From the NCBI GenBank assembly GCA_028752905.1, contig JAQNBH010000011.1:33132017-33196016 (forward strand): DNA of 64,000 nt, given 5' to 3'. The notes beneath the pieces were generated by a model. That model had not been told where the DNA came from and did not search any database. It saw only the letters and a program-made list of their open reading frames with translations. How positions within the stretch are numbered: position 1 is the stretch's first letter; each line of letters starts with the position of its first letter. The DNA is from Cladorhizidae sp. MBARI D1340-BT2. Taxonomy: Eukaryota > Porifera > Demospongiae > Poecilosclerida > Cladorhizidae. The position numbers and the translations under genes are program-made. Positions 36,069 to 48,269 of this stretch are shown in pieces.

Positions 36069-36600
36069 TCACAGCATAGTATAGTCTCTGTACTTAGTGG
36101 TGCACTTGGCCATCACTGCTCGCTGTGCACACGTGAACTCTAATGAGTATCGTAGGCGTGAAGTTCCGTTCACCTGCAGCTCTGGGCGCACAAATAAGAG
36201 TGTCTTTATGCCTTTGTCTTCCTGCTCTGGATCTCTGTACACACCAGAGTTGCCCACCTTGTGGAGGAACTTCAGCTGCACCTGCTCTTCCTGCATGCTA
36301 CACACTGTTGCCATGTAGAGAAATACCAGCCTCGTTCAGTTGCAACAGGAATGGCAACAAAACTGCCAGGTCCGAGGTCTGCCACTGCTACAGGTTGGGT
36401 GTCTGTGGTACTGCTACTGGCTGCCCGCATCTACAAAGGATTTTTCCTCTGCTTCTCTCTCACTGCCTCTGGGTTGATGGCTCTGGCCTTCTTCCTCTCA
36501 CAGTCTCTGCTTCCAGGCCTGCTCACCATCTCTGCCCTCTTCTGCTCAAGGCACTGCTTCTCAGCAGCACTGAGGGCCATGCTGACTCAGAACTGTACAA
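36069..36600 (-). pseudogene. Remnant of an invertebrate transposon-associated protein
   Basis: On the minus strand a frame starting near 36600 reads MALSAAEKQCLEQKRAEM and AINPEAVREKQRKNPL before a stop. After frame changes, 36314-36069 reads VQLKFLHKVGNSGVYRDPEQ and SRLRYSLEF. The two halves resemble the start (AEKQ...ADPE...R) and the end (V-x-FL-x-x-G...Y-x-x-PE-x-ED) of uncharacterised proteins common in invertebrate genomes. It has at least one stop and one frameshift. The family name is unknown to me. Confidence 0.4.
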
Positions 36601-36779
36601 CAATGCAAACTGACTCAGTAATTAGAACCATGAGCTCTTGTATCTTAAGGAGTCGGCTGTGTTCATATCATTATCGGGGAACAGTTGTACTCCTCAAGTG
36701 CTCGCTCACCAGGACCCTCATCACATGACTGCATCGCACAAGTTCTCTATCTAGGCTGCAGGTCATGCTGAAGGATAAT

Positions 36780-37480
36780 ACTTTGTAATCATTGGGACCT
36801 GGAATGGCAGCAACAAGCAACTTTACACTTCAATGTCATTGCTCACACACATAAACAGAATGCTTACTGTTTACAGAGAGACGCCATTTCTGCCTAAGCT
36901 CAAAACTTTGAGGGGGAAAAATCTTTGGGGGGGAGGGGGGGCAGACGGGGGCGCACTCTTCAATTTGATGATTAAACATGATTCAAATGTGTAGAAAGGA
37001 TGACAGCAGAGGGAGCTTCCCAACCACTTGAACCAGCAATGTCTTCGAGAAAGAAACCTTGTACTGCATCAAGCAAACTAAAAGTTAGTGAGTATGCAGA
37101 GACTCATATTGGGTAGACCAGTGTTTAGACTGCCTAGTCCAGTGAAGGTTGTGGATTTGTAGAAGAGGTACACGATGACGGGAGATGGGTCGACATGGAG
37201 ACAATTTTTTATTCCAGAAAGAATACGAGGTGGGGATATTTAAATGATTAAGCAATGGTCGGAGGGAATTAATTCAAACCCTTGAAGGTTAGCATAGGTT
37301 TTATTGTTTAGGAATAGACAGTTGTCCTAGAGCGTCTACTCAAACCTGGTTGCAGAATAAACCGCCTTTCCTTTAGAGAAGCAGTCCCTCCATCTAATTC
37401 TTTGAACTTGTACAGGCATTGGAGCTGCCTAGGTTTAGTACCTCTAGAAATAGAGAGCAGAGAAAGTCAGTTCATAGCTA
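36780..37480. other. Intron sequence; G-rich tract near 36910-36955
   Basis: A short open piece at 37001-37090 (MTAEGASQPLEPAMSSRKK) could be an old hAT exon, but I cannot support it. Confidence 0.4.
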
Positions 37481-38330
37481 CATAGCAGAGCAACAGGAGA
37501 TAACTTATACCAGCAGAGCAGCGAGAAGATCACTTACCAGCAGAGCAGTGAGAGATAACTTACCAGCAGAGTAGTGAGGAGATCACTTACCAGCAGAGCA
37601 GTGAGAGATAACTTACCAGCAGAGCAGTGAGAGATAACTTACCAGCAGAGCAGTGAGGAGATAACTTACCAGCAGAGTAGTGAGGAGATCACTTACCAGC
37701 AGAGCAGTGAGAGATAACTTACCAGCAGAGCAGTGAGAGATAACTTACCAGCAGAGCAGTGAGAGATAACTTACCAGCAGAGCAGTGAGAGATAACTTAC
37801 CAGCAGAGTAGTGAGAGATAACTTACCAGCAGAGCAGTGAGAGATCACTTACCAGCAGAGCAGTGAGAGATAACTTACCAGCAGAGCAGTGAGGAGATCA
37901 CTTACCAGCAGAGCAGTGAGAGATAACTTACCAGCAGAGCAGTGAGAGATCACTTACCAGCAGAGCAGTGAGAGATAACTTACCAGCAGAGTAGTGAGAG
38001 ATAACTTACCAGCAGAGCAGTGAGGAGATAACTTACCAGCAGAGCAGTGAGAGATAACTTACCAGCAGAGTAGTGAGGAGATAACTTACCAGCAGAGCAG
38101 TGAGAGATAACTTACCAGCAGAGCAGTGAGAGATAACTTACCAGCAGAGTAGTGAGGAGATAACTTACCAGCAGAGCAGTGAGAGATAACTTACCAGCAG
38201 AGCAGTGAGAGATAACTTACCAGCAGAGCAGTGAGAGATAACTTACCAGCAGAGCAGTGAGAGATAACTTACCAGCAGAGTAGTGAGGAGATAACTTACC
38301 AGCACAGAGAAAAGATCACTTTCCAGCAGA
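37480..38330 (+). repeat. Minisatellite, 26-27 bp unit, about 32 copies
   Basis: The unit is AACTTACCAGCAGAGCAGTG followed by AGAGAT or AGGAGAT. The reverse strand of each copy has CTGCTG|GTAAGT, a strong 5' splice site match on the strand opposite to CMTR1. Confidence 0.97.
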
Positions 38331-38623
38331 GCAGCGATTTTAGTACAACATATCAGAAGTGCTCTGTATAGAGCGCACGTGATAAAAGCAGCAAATGATA
38401 AAGACCTTCAGAGCGATTTGGAAATGTTTAAAGAGGCTAGCTTTGTGAAGGATGTAAATGTTTCAGATTTAAGCAGACAACTGCCTCTTCTTTACTAAAA
38501 AAGGAAAGAAAAAAGGACACCTTCTGAAAAGAATGTAACTTCAGCAAATACGATCTGTGAAGCCATGAACAGCAATGAGATATTTAAAGAGTTGTTACCA
38601 GCAGTTCACCGGTTAATTTGATA

Positions 38624-40845
38624 TAGTGCTTGCCAGCATAAAGGCCCCCAAATTGTATAGCATATAACTTTTTTTCTGTTGGGAATATAAAAAAACTAAT
38701 ACCATTTTTGAAATTTTCATGATAAAATCTCTAAGATAGCAATTTTCTGCATCTTGAAAGTAAAAATTATAATTTGACCAATCAGAGCACAGTTCTATAA
38801 GGCGTTGCTATGGTAATTGAATAAATCACCGTAATTAGCACGTGCAAAATAAGTGCGCGTGGCAATTACTCGCGTGAGAAAGAAGCAGCTGTTTGTGTTC
38901 GTCGACAGTTGACCGGGTAAAGAACGCTTCGGAGATGTCGGACCAGAGGCCAAACTGAAGGAAATGGAAGATGAAAGAAAGAGCTGAAAGGCTAGTGAAA
39001 GCGAGACGGCATATCGCCCCCAGTGTACCGACCCAGCGAAGTAGCAGGGCGTTCTCCAATGAGCATTGAGGTCGAGTTCGAGACCAGCCAAGGTGCTGGC
39101 CCTTCTCCTGGGAGCATAGAGTCCGAGATCGCGGCTAGAGAAGGCGCTGGCCCTTCTCCTTACGAGTGTTGAGATCGAGATCGAGAGTTCAGAAGGTCTA
39201 AGGCTAGGACCAGAGCTAGAGCAAGGGGCAGATCCTGGTTAGTGTGTATATATCATGCTATTGATATTATTTATAAACCACTAGATTATATTGTATATAT
39301 ATATATAGGAGTATTTGAAGAAGATGACATCACTATATCAGAGCCACAAACCACCACCGCTCTGCAGTGATGATCTTCCTCATGTTTGTGACGAGAATGA
39401 TGACGTGAAGAAGATCCTAGTAGTGTTGTATCACGATGAGAGTATTTACAACTCCAACGAAGGGCAAACATGGATGTGGGGGGAAGACAAAGACAAAAGG
39501 GAGTGGCATAATGGTACCGGATTTTGTTGACGAGCATGAGGGATACTTATGTCTCAGTGCTCAGCAGCGCAAACAAGCGAAGAGGATCCATCCGGCGATA
39601 AAACAGACAGCGAAGGAATTTCTGGAATATGGTGCTGAGCGTGAGGGATACTGGATGGATGAGCGCTTCATGGCACAGATGAAGACGGCGTGTGACATAG
39701 CAAGCTATAAGTATCCCCAGAGCACACACACGGTCGTCTTTATTCTGGATCAGAGCAGTTGCCACAAAAAATATGACGAGAAGGCACTGATCACAAGAAA
39801 CATCCTTGTGAAAGATGGAGGACCACGTAGGGTTCGGGATACCATTTGGGGAGGTGCAGTGCAATCCACTGTTTTTCCAGATGGCTCGGCAAAGGGGTTG
39901 AGAACCATCTTGAAGGAGAGAGGGCTCGTGAATATTCACCACTTGAAGGCCGATGAAATGCGTGAAATCCTTTCCTTCCACAATGACTTCTTAGACGAAA
40001 AGACTCAAGTGGAACACTATGTACACAGCAGGGGTCACAAGTGTTTCTTTCTGCCCAAGTTTTACTGCGAACTTAACCCTATTGAACGGGTCTGGGGAAA
40101 GTTGAAGCAGTACTGCCGAGCATATACTAATTTCACCTTGGTGAAGCTCAGGGAAATACTCATCCCAGCTCTTGACACGGTATCAACTGATCTGATCCGT
40201 AAATACTTCCGAAAGGCTAGGGAATACGAACGAGCATATACACCTAGATGGGAAAAAGGCAGGAAAAGAAGTAGAGGGTGCAGTGAAACTGTACAAATCA
40301 CATCGACGCATATTTAATGAAAGTGTATAATCCCCTCTCCCACCCCAGCAACTTCAATTGCATGTATCTCCTTTAATATTTATCTAATTAAAATTCTACA
40401 ACAGCCATTTTGTAGCTCTTGTTCTTGTGCATTTTTTAATTATTTTTTGGCCATTTTACCTTGCACTGTGTAGGCACTCACTCTATTTAGAGTGAGGATG
40501 TCATATTTTATAGTTGATTAAATATCTCACTCAAACATCATCTAATCAAAAACCCATAACAGCCACTTTGTTTGCACCTTAGAGTGTTATCCTTGTATCG
40601 AATTTGGGTAAACCACATGTTAAGATTAGCCTGGCAACTCGATTTAAGTGATTTTGAAGGCCTAATAGCGAGTTTTTTGGTCTGTGGATGTGGTTAACAC
40701 TATGCTTAAAGTGGGTGTGGCACTTTGTTTACTTATGGTTCGTATACATACTGTCCAAAAATGGAAGACTACAAATATTCTTATATGGAGTTATGCACCA
40801 TTATGTAATATGTTCAATTGGGGGCCTTTATGCTGGCAAGCACTA
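38624..40845 (+). mobile_element. Tc1/mariner-IS630-type transposon, copy 1
   Basis: Inverted ends of about 30 bases are essentially perfect: TAGTGCTTGCCAGCATAAAG at 38624 and CTTTATGCTGGCAAGCACTA ending at 40845, each continuing into a GGGGGCC-type word. TA flanks both sides (38622-38623 and 40846-40847), the usual target duplication of this group. The interior holds the transposase on the + strand. The near-identical ends suggest a relatively young insertion. Confidence 0.9.
38935..40317 (+). pseudogene. IS630/Tc1-type DDE transposase, frameshifted and internally deleted
   Basis: A short N-terminal piece near 38935 (MSDQRPN, then KMKERAERLVKARR) corresponds to the start seen in copy 2. 39315-39490 reads KPPPLCSDDLPHVCDEN and VLYHDESIYNSNEGQTWMW, where the Asp of YHDES is the likely first catalytic residue. 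A frameshift near 39490 moves to a 293-codon frame, 39436-40317, reading SGIMVPDFVDEHEGYL, VFILDQSSCHKKY (second Asp) and FYCELNPIERVWGKL (third acidic residue). The DNA-binding segment between the two start pieces, present in copy 2, is missing. The catalytic residues survive but the protein is split, so it is not autonomous. Confidence 0.85.
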
Positions 40846-41139
40846 TACTTAACTCTGCCCATTACTTCTTCCACTTTTGAGAGATCATTTTCTGCTTTGA
40901 AACAGCTTTACCCCTACCTACAGTCTGCAATGACAGAATTCCGCTTAAACAATTGCCTAGTATTACATATACACAAAGAGTATAGGGATGACCATAATTT
41001 ACATCAGTAGCAATCCCATGAGGGACTTGTTAGAGACGAAGGAAAGAACTCCATTCACAGACTTGGAACGTTCTGCACCAGTGTTTGACTGACTTTTAGG
41101 TTTTCGGTGAATGTAAAGATCAAGAACAACAATAACTAA

Positions 41140-42430
41140 AGCAGTCACTGGCTGGGTCCTCACCTAGCCTCGTCACTGGCTGGATCCTCACCTAGCCTCA
41201 TCACTGGCTGGATCCTCACCTAGAGCTAGCTAGCATCGTCACTGGCTGGGTCCTCACCTAGAGCTAACTAGCATCGTCACTGGCTGGATCCTCACCCAGA
41301 GTTAGCTAGCATCGTCACTGGCTGGATCCTCACCTAGAGCTGTAGCTAGCATCATCACTGGCTGGATCCTCACCTAGAGCTAGCTAGCATCATCACTGGC
41401 TGGATCCTCACCTAGAGCTAGCTAGCATCATCACTGGCTGGGTCCTCACCTAGAGCTAGCTAGCATCATCACTGGCTGGATCCTCACCCAGAGTTAGCTA
41501 GCATCGTCACTGGCTGGGTCCTCACCCAGAGTTAGCTAGCATCGTCACTGGCAGGATCCTCACCTAGAGCTAGCTAGCATCATCACTGGCTGGGTCCTCA
41601 CCTAGAGCTGGCTAGCCCCATCACTGGCAGGATCCTCACCTAGAGCTAGCTAGCATCATCACTGGCTGGATCCTCACCTAGAGCATCGTCACTGGCTGGA
41701 TCCTCACCTAGAGCTAGCTAGCATTGTCACTGGCTGGATCCTCACCTAGAGCTAGCTAGCATCGTCACTGGCTGGATCCTCACCTAGAGCTAGCTAGCAT
41801 CATCACTGGTTGGGTCCTCACCTAGAGTTAGCTAGCATCGTCACTGGCAGGATCCTCACCTAGAGCTAGCTAGCATCATCACTGGCTGGGTCCTAGAGCT
41901 GGCTAGCCTCATCACTGGCAGGATCCTCACCTAGAGCTAGCTAGCATCATCACTGGCTGGATCCTCACCTAGAGCATCGTCACTGGCTGGATCCTCACCT
42001 AGAGCTAGCCAGCATCGTCACTGGCTGGATCCTCACCTAGAGCTAGCTAGCATTGTCACTGGCTGGATCCTCACCTAGAGCTAGCTAGCATCATCACTGG
42101 CTGGATCCTCACCTAGAGCTAGCTAGCATTGTCACTGGCTGGATCCTCACCTAGAGTTAGCTAGCATTGTCACTGGCTGGATCCTCACCTAGAGTTAGCT
42201 AGCATTGTCACTGGCTGGATCCTCACCTAGAACTAGCTAGCATTGTCACTGGCTGGATCCTCACCTAAAGTTAGCTAGCATTGTCACTGGCTGGATCCTC
42301 ACCTAGAGTTAGCTAGCATTATCACTGGCTGGATCCTCACCTAGCATTGTCACTGGCTGGATCCTCACCTAGAGTTAGCTAGCATTGTCACTGGCTGGAT
42401 CCTCACCTAGAGCTAGCTAGCATTGTCACT
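41140..42430 (+). repeat. Minisatellite, 38 bp unit, about 34 copies
   Basis: The unit is CACTGGCTGGATCCTCACCT followed by AGAGCTAGCTAGCATCGT. Shorter units lack the AGCTAGCT part. The reverse strand of each copy has CTAG|GTGAGG, a fair 5' splice site match. Confidence 0.97.
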
Positions 42431-43022
42431 GGTGATCACGTGAATGTGAAATTATGTGGTGACCTCATCGCTTCGGCATGAATTATGAACAAAGTTGTCT
42501 AATGGAAACGAAGCAGATTACAGGAACCAGGGGATTCCACTCATATCTGCCTCTTCCTCAAGAGAAGCTACATGGTGAGCGTGAGCAGAGCATTCCCGTA
42601 GAGCACATGACCACGTTCCTTGCGCTCTGTTCTTGTTTGGGTTACTGAATATAAAGGACCCGTTACGCACAAAAAAGGGGGAGGGGTTAAATTACACTAA
42701 GAGAGCAGTAGCATATCTCTATACTGTGCACTATCTCACTGCTCCATCCAGTAAGTTAATAACCATCTACAGTACCCAATGCAGTATAATATTTGATGTG
42801 TATGGGCATGGTGTGCTAAACCTGGAGGTCAGGGAGAGTCAGACACTAGAACCTTCAGCTCCACCCTACGGGTCAATACAGACTTCCTCAGCTCTCCCAC
42901 TTGAATGCTAAACTTTCGTAGAACCCTGCATGCACGCAGTCACTGCCAACCCGTGGGGACTCGTTTCCTTAGCCACCTGCTTATTCCATTGTTGTTGTTG
43001 TTGTTGTTGTTTACATGTTCAG
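42431..43022. other. Intron sequence without recognised features
   Basis: Ends in a TTG microsatellite that forms the tract before the exon h acceptor. Confidence 0.6.
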
Positions 43023-43119
43023 GGAATATCAGTGGAAGGACAAGAAAATATTCAGGAATTGCTAACAAAGCAGCTGGTGTTGTGCCAGTACATGTGTGCC
43101 ATGGCAATCCTTCGCAGAG
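43023..43119 (+). CDS. CMTR1: CMTR1 exon h
   Basis: 32 codons plus one base. The reading begins GISVEGQENIQELLTKQL and continues LCQYMCAMAILRRG, nearly identical to the human GFSVEGQENLQEILSKQL block. The acceptor is TGTTCAG after a TTG repeat, and the donor is GAG|GTATAT. The 8.4 kb intron before it is the longest in the window and holds the nested transposons. Confidence 0.95.
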
Positions 43120-43295
43120 GTATATACATTAAGTGTATTCATTGGTTGGCTGTTTTCAAATGCATAGTGTAATATTCCAGAAAGGTCAATTATTAGTTAT
43201 TAACTGGGTTACATTCACAGGACTTGTGCACTCCATATTTATATACCCAAAGTGGGAGGAGCTTGATTTGTTTATAGAGCACAGTGCGGGTGGGG

Positions 43296-44195
43296 TCATA
43301 CTGGTGTTGGTATCACTACTGGTGTTGGTATCACTACTGGTGTTGGTATAACTACTGGTGTTGGTCACTACTGGTGTTGGTATTACTACTGGTGTTGGTA
43401 TCATTACTGGTGTTGGTATTACTACTGGTGTTGGTATTACTACTGGTGTTGGTATCACTACTGGTGTTGGTATCACTACTGGTGTTGGTATCACTACTGG
43501 CGTTGGTATCACTACTGGTGTTAGTATAACTACTGGTGTTGGTATTACTACTGGTGTTGGTATCACTACTGGTGTTGGTATCACTACTGGTGTTGGTATC
43601 ACTACTGGTGTTGGTCACTACTGGTGTTGATATAACTACTGGTGTTGGTATCACTACTGGTGTTGGTATCACTACTGGTGTTGGTATCACTACTGGTGTT
43701 GGTATCACTACTGGTGTTGGTATCACTACTGGTGTTGGTATCACTACTGGTGTTGATATCACTACTGGTGTTGGTCATTACTGGTGTTGGTATTACTACT
43801 GGTGTTGATATCACTACTGGTGTTGGTCATTACTGGTGTTGGTATTACTACTGGTGTTGATATCACTACTGGTGTTGGTCATTACTGGTGTTGGTATCAC
43901 TACTGGTGTTAGTATAACTACTGGTGTTGGTGTTGGTATTACTACTGGTGTTGTTGTAATAACTACTGGTGTTGGTAGCACTACTGGTGTTGGTCACTAC
44001 TGGTGTTGGTATCACTACTGGTGTTGGTCACTACTGGTGTTGGTATCACTACTGGTGTTGGTCACTACTGGTGTTGGTATCACTACTGGTGTTGGTATCA
44101 CTACTGGTGTTGGTCACTACTGGTGTTGGTATCACTACTGGTGTTGGTCACTACTGGTGTTGGTATCACTACTGGTGTTGGTATCACTACTGGCA
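43296..44195 (+). repeat. Minisatellite, 18 bp unit with 15 bp variants, about 52 copies
   Basis: The unit is ACTACTGGTGTTGGTATC, and the 15 bp form lacks three bases. The period is a multiple of three, so frames stay open on both strands and give TTGVGI and TNTSSD repeats. These are artefacts. Confidence 0.97.
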
Positions 44196-44199
44196 GGAC

Positions 44200-44995
44200 T
44201 TTGCACCATGAGGTAGAATTGGCATTATGCGTCACTCCACCATGCTTCAGGATGAGTGCCAATTAGGCATGTCCTGAAACAGGTCGTTGCCCCTGGAAAT
44301 GATAGCACTTCTTGCCTTCCTGATGTATGGATTCAATCTACTTTGAGCAAGAGAGGTCAGGAGTCCACCTTGCACCAAGTTAGCTGGCAGCGTCAGTAAC
44401 AGGGATGCTCACATCCCCTCTGGAGAGTGACGAGGAAGCATTTCAGAGAGTTCCAACTAGCTGCTCTAACACTGGCAAAAATGGCATTAGCCTGCACTAG
44501 CTTCTCCGGGACCCTGACCTTACCAGACAAGGATCAAGTCATTTGTATTTGTATTTGAAAGCATTTAAGTGCATTTAAAAGTATTTGCATTTGACTTCTC
44601 CAAGATTAAATATTTCACAAGCATTCGATATTTCAAATACATTTTTCAAGATATATTTTCTGACATGTTTGAGGTGATGATGTGAATATCTTGCTACCAG
44701 CATGGCTTGTTCCTAGTAAGAGTTTGCTAATGCATTGACCACCAACAAATGCCGAGAGTGTTTTTCCCGGTGCGTGTATAAACTACAATTAAGTGGCCCT
44801 AAGACCGATGCTCTCTCTATGCTCACTTCTCAATCAAAGGCAAAATTGAATTTCACAGGCACAAAAACATTGTCATTTAGAAGCAGGCTTCTATATTGGA
44901 TTCACCTCTTAAAAGAGAAAAAGGAAACAAGAGTATATACGCAGGTTGACCAAAATCATTTATCGTCACAGAATTTATCGTCACAGAATATAGTG
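44200..44995. other. Intron sequence without recognised genes
   Basis: 44535-44650 has repeated TATTTGTATTTGAAA-like words, possibly the edge of an old transposon. Nothing further is supported. Confidence 0.5.
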
Positions 44996-45157
44996 CATGG
45001 TTTCATTTAGGGGGGGGTTGGGGGGGTTGGAACCTTTTTGTCCCCCCCCCCTTGGAAATTGTATTATTAAAATTCATTAGAAACTTTGTCACATCTTTAA
45101 CTATCATGCCCCCCCCCCCTTAATATCCCCTTGGACAATTTTCTAAATGAAACCCTG
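44996..45157. mobile_element. MITE-like element with G/C runs
   Basis: Inverted ends CATGGTTTCATTTAG and CTAAATGAAACCCTG flank a G run and two C runs. Same layout as 25498-25688, and its right end recurs at 1650-1678. Confidence 0.7.
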
Positions 45158-45159
45158 TA

Positions 45160-46014
45160 ATGTAGTGATTTTAATTGTGCGGGGAGGCCAGAAACCCAAC
45201 AATGAGCTCCTCACATACCGACACTGATCCCAGCATGTGTGTAAGTTTATATCAAGCTACTGATGGTGTGTGAATGAATGGCTGTGAGAGTTGCTAAGAA
45301 TGTCCTCCAGAGCTATTCAGAAACACCTCGAAGACCAAGGTTTAGTTTTGCCTCCCTCAAGCTGTGGATACAAGTTATTGCGAGCGCTATATGCTCCTAA
45401 ATGGAATATGAATTGGAACCAAAACTACTTTAAAGTACTCCAGGAGAAGAACTTCCTTTTGTCACTGAAATTTCCCTAGTGTGTGTATGGGGGGGGGGGG
45501 GGGGGGGGGGCATATATCTTTTACTCCTTTACTATTGTTGTTGTTGTTGTTATTAATGGTTATTAGTATTTGTATTAATAATGATGATGATGATGATGTA
45601 ATCGCCGAGCAAAACAGGACACTGTGATCACGGATACCCTTTTTGCCTGAGGCGTACTTACGTACGTATGTTCATCACACAGAGCAATAAATGACCTCCA
45701 TAAGTATGTATGTGTGTGAGATGCAACATTGCAATTCTGCACATGCACTTAATTGCATTGCTAAGAGACTGTTCAGTGTTAGAGTAAAACCAAGTGAGTC
45801 AGAAAGAGCAAAGCGTGTTTGAGGAACTGAGGAGAGCCATGCTATGGAAAAGTTTGCCTCAGGTGTGCTTGCATATGTACGTGCCTCACACGGAGCAATC
45901 AAGTTCGGCTCCCACCCAGACAATACCACACGGCTTCGTCCAACATTTGACCATTGTCTAGTGTTCATCATCATCGTCGTAGTGATAATAATGGTTCTTG
46001 TTTCTCTGTTGCAG
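45160..46014. other. Intron sequence; G run near 45490 and GAT/GTT microsatellites
   Basis: A G run of more than 18 bases begins at 45489, then GTT and GAT repeats (45535-45600). No gene is supported. Confidence 0.6.
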
Positions 46015-46147
46015 GAGGGCAGTTTGTGTGCAAGGTGTTTGACATGTTCACTCCTTTCAGTATGGGGCTGTTCTACCTGCTGTACTGCTGCTTTGAGGAG
46101 GTGTGTCTGTTCAAGCCGGTCACTAGCAGACCAGCAAATTCAGAAAG
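46015..46147 (+). CDS. CMTR1: CMTR1 exon i (second catalytic Lys)
   Basis: Two bases, 43 codons, two bases. The reading contains [16 protein letters not shown], then [14 protein letters not shown] and TSRPANSER. The Lys codon at 46032-46034 corresponds to the second catalytic Lys (human K404). The acceptor is TTGCAG and the donor AAG|GTATGT. It joins the next exon through a split Arg to give SERYVVCK, an invariant CMTR1 string. Confidence 0.96.
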
Positions 46148-48151
46148 GTATGTCATATTGGACCTCTCTTTGGAGGACATATTCTCGTTCCAGTATCTTT
46201 GGAAGACATATTCTTGTTCCAGTCAGTAACTGCTTAGCAGACCAGAAAATTCTTATATGGTTTCATACAGAGTTTGTTTGGGGAGGGGGCGTATTGTTGT
46301 TCCAGAAGAGGAAATGTTTGGTTACACACTTTTACAAAGACGACCAAGTTTAATAATAATAACCACAGCAACTCTGTGACTACAAACCTCCGCCACTCCC
46401 AGACATTTTTCTAAACAAAACTAGATTAGATTGACTTGTCCACAAAGAGAGTGGCTCCGGGGGTTAGGGGGTGGGGTGGGGGTGAGGTTGGTCTCGCTAG
46501 AAAACTGCTTGCGTTATGTGAGTTCTAACGTATCTAGTTAGTTCTTTGTCGTCATGTTGCATTATTTGTGAGCTATCGTTGCCAATGCAAAATAGCATAC
46601 ACAAATGTATATTCCTAAACAAAATGGCCTCCAAAACCAAGTGTGCTGCGCTGTTTCTGGTGACGGTCATTTCTAGCTACGTGTACCACCACCAATGTTT
46701 AATGGAGTGGTCCTTGTCCCACGTCCAACCTGCCCATTATTCATGGAAATCCATGCGTATGTTTATGTGTAATCCTGCTGACAGACAGAGAAACACATAC
46801 ACACACACTCACACATACACACACACACACTCACACATACACACACACTCACACACACACAAGGGTGAAACCATAACCTCCTTGGTAGAGCTAAGAAACA
46901 AGTGATGCTTCTTGTGAATAAATCCTAACATATTGCTTGCTAATAATAATTGAATACCTGATTGGCTTTATCCCCCCCTCCCTTATAACACAGTGTCATG
47001 GGCCAGTGTGTTGGTCATATTTATGCTGATAGACAGGTGAGCTGTATACATATTTTGTCGTCAGCTGAAGTTATCAGTCTTATTGGTAAAGCACATCACT
47101 AAGAAGGTGGGTGTGATTAGATGCTGTTTGGTCGATTTGAGGAAATACCATGGCAGAAGAAAGCCGCTGGTTTAGACAAGTGAACAAGTGAAGTGGGTGA
47201 TCTAGCCATCTTGTGCTAGCTTTACTGGTTTCTCTTTGGAACTGAGGAGGCTTGCCTCCCACGGTCACAGAATGGACCAACTGTGATCAACATATAATGA
47301 CATGAAATAATTTCGTATGGATTATTTGAAACATGAGACGTGTTTCAGATTTATGGTAATGAATTTGGTTATATGTAGAAGAGATATGGTAAGGTTCTAC
47401 TGCTGGTGTGAGTTGCATCTCGGTTTATTTGTATCTTTGGAGACAAATGTTGTGGTCCATCAGCGTGGAGGAAACCAATAAATCATCCTGCTTTATGTCC
47501 GCTCAGCACCTGGTGGTGACCCATCACATCCATCCACAATAATAGCAAATAGTGGTCTGGGTGTTTGTGTTGCCATGGCAACTTGGATGTTGTGCCATTT
47601 GAAAATAGCAAATGAAAACGGTGAAATTGATGCAGTGCAAAGGTGGAGGATAAATATTATATTAGTGTCCCTGAGACGTCTGGTATTACAGGAGGGGTGG
47701 GGATTATTTGGAACTAGCACTCTGACAAAACATGGAATTGAGTTAGAAGGTGAGAAAAGGGAGGGGTGAAGGAAGTAATTGTGAATCGATGGCTTGGAAT
47801 GGTGCGAAAGCTAATTCAATTTTACTTTTCATTCGCTTCTTCTCATGTTTATTTGTTAATTTGTTTATTTATTTTTTCATTTAATTATTTTCAATTTCTA
47901 GTATGCAGCCGTGCAGCCGCTCCCCAGGCAGTACGTGTGTTCTGTTAGTACATCATATACAATAATTATTTCTGTTGCTATGGTATATATATATCAGTCA
48001 CTAGAATGGAGACAGACTCTGTGGAGTAGTTGAGGATGTGTTTGTGTGTTTAAATAAATTTATTCGCAAGGTATTTGGGGTATTGGGGTAGTTCATATCA
48101 ATTATTTCCATGTTGTTGTTGTTGTTGTTGTTGTTGTTGTGCTGGTTGCAG
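46148..48151. other. Intron sequence; CA repeat at 46793-46861
   Basis: G-rich stretch at 46456-46487, a CA-rich repeat, and a TTG microsatellite at 48112-48140 before exon j. No long minisatellite, which is unusual for this gene. Confidence 0.6.
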
Positions 48152-48269
48152 ATATGTTGTTTGTAAAAACCTTCTTCATGGTGAACAGGCTCTCTATGTA
48201 TATATGGGAGCAATAAATCACCATCTGAACATGCTGAAGGAGGAGACACCTCATTTAGACTTAATGAAC
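48152..48269 (+). CDS. CMTR1: CMTR1 exon j
   Basis: One base then 39 codons, starting YVVCKNLL and ending HLDLMN. It matches the YVVCKGL start and the helix that follows in human CMTR1. The acceptor is GTTGCAG directly after a TTG repeat, and the donor is AAC|GTGAGT. Confidence 0.93.

Larger units (their letters stand above)
38345..41085 (+). pseudogene. hAT transposase remnant interrupted by a Tc1-type element
   Basis: Left part (38345-38622) reads DLQSDLEMFKEASF, LSRQLPLLY and FKELLPAVHRLI. Right part (40846-41010 and beyond) reads YLTLPITSSTFERSFSALK and then LNNCLVLHIH, the C-terminal dimerisation region of hAT transposases. The 2.2 kb between them is another transposon. With that element and one TA removed, the two sides fall into one frame, apart from one TGA codon at the junction and an earlier stop. 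Confidence 0.75.

Noticed and set aside
39436..40317. Intact transposase gene starting at the ATG at 39436
   Set aside because: The first 20 or so codons of that frame are out of register. The true reading comes from the other frame (YHDES...) through a frameshift near 39490.
43186..44266. Frames rich in TTGVGI or TNTSSD repeats on both strands
   Set aside because: Artefacts of an 18 bp repeat.
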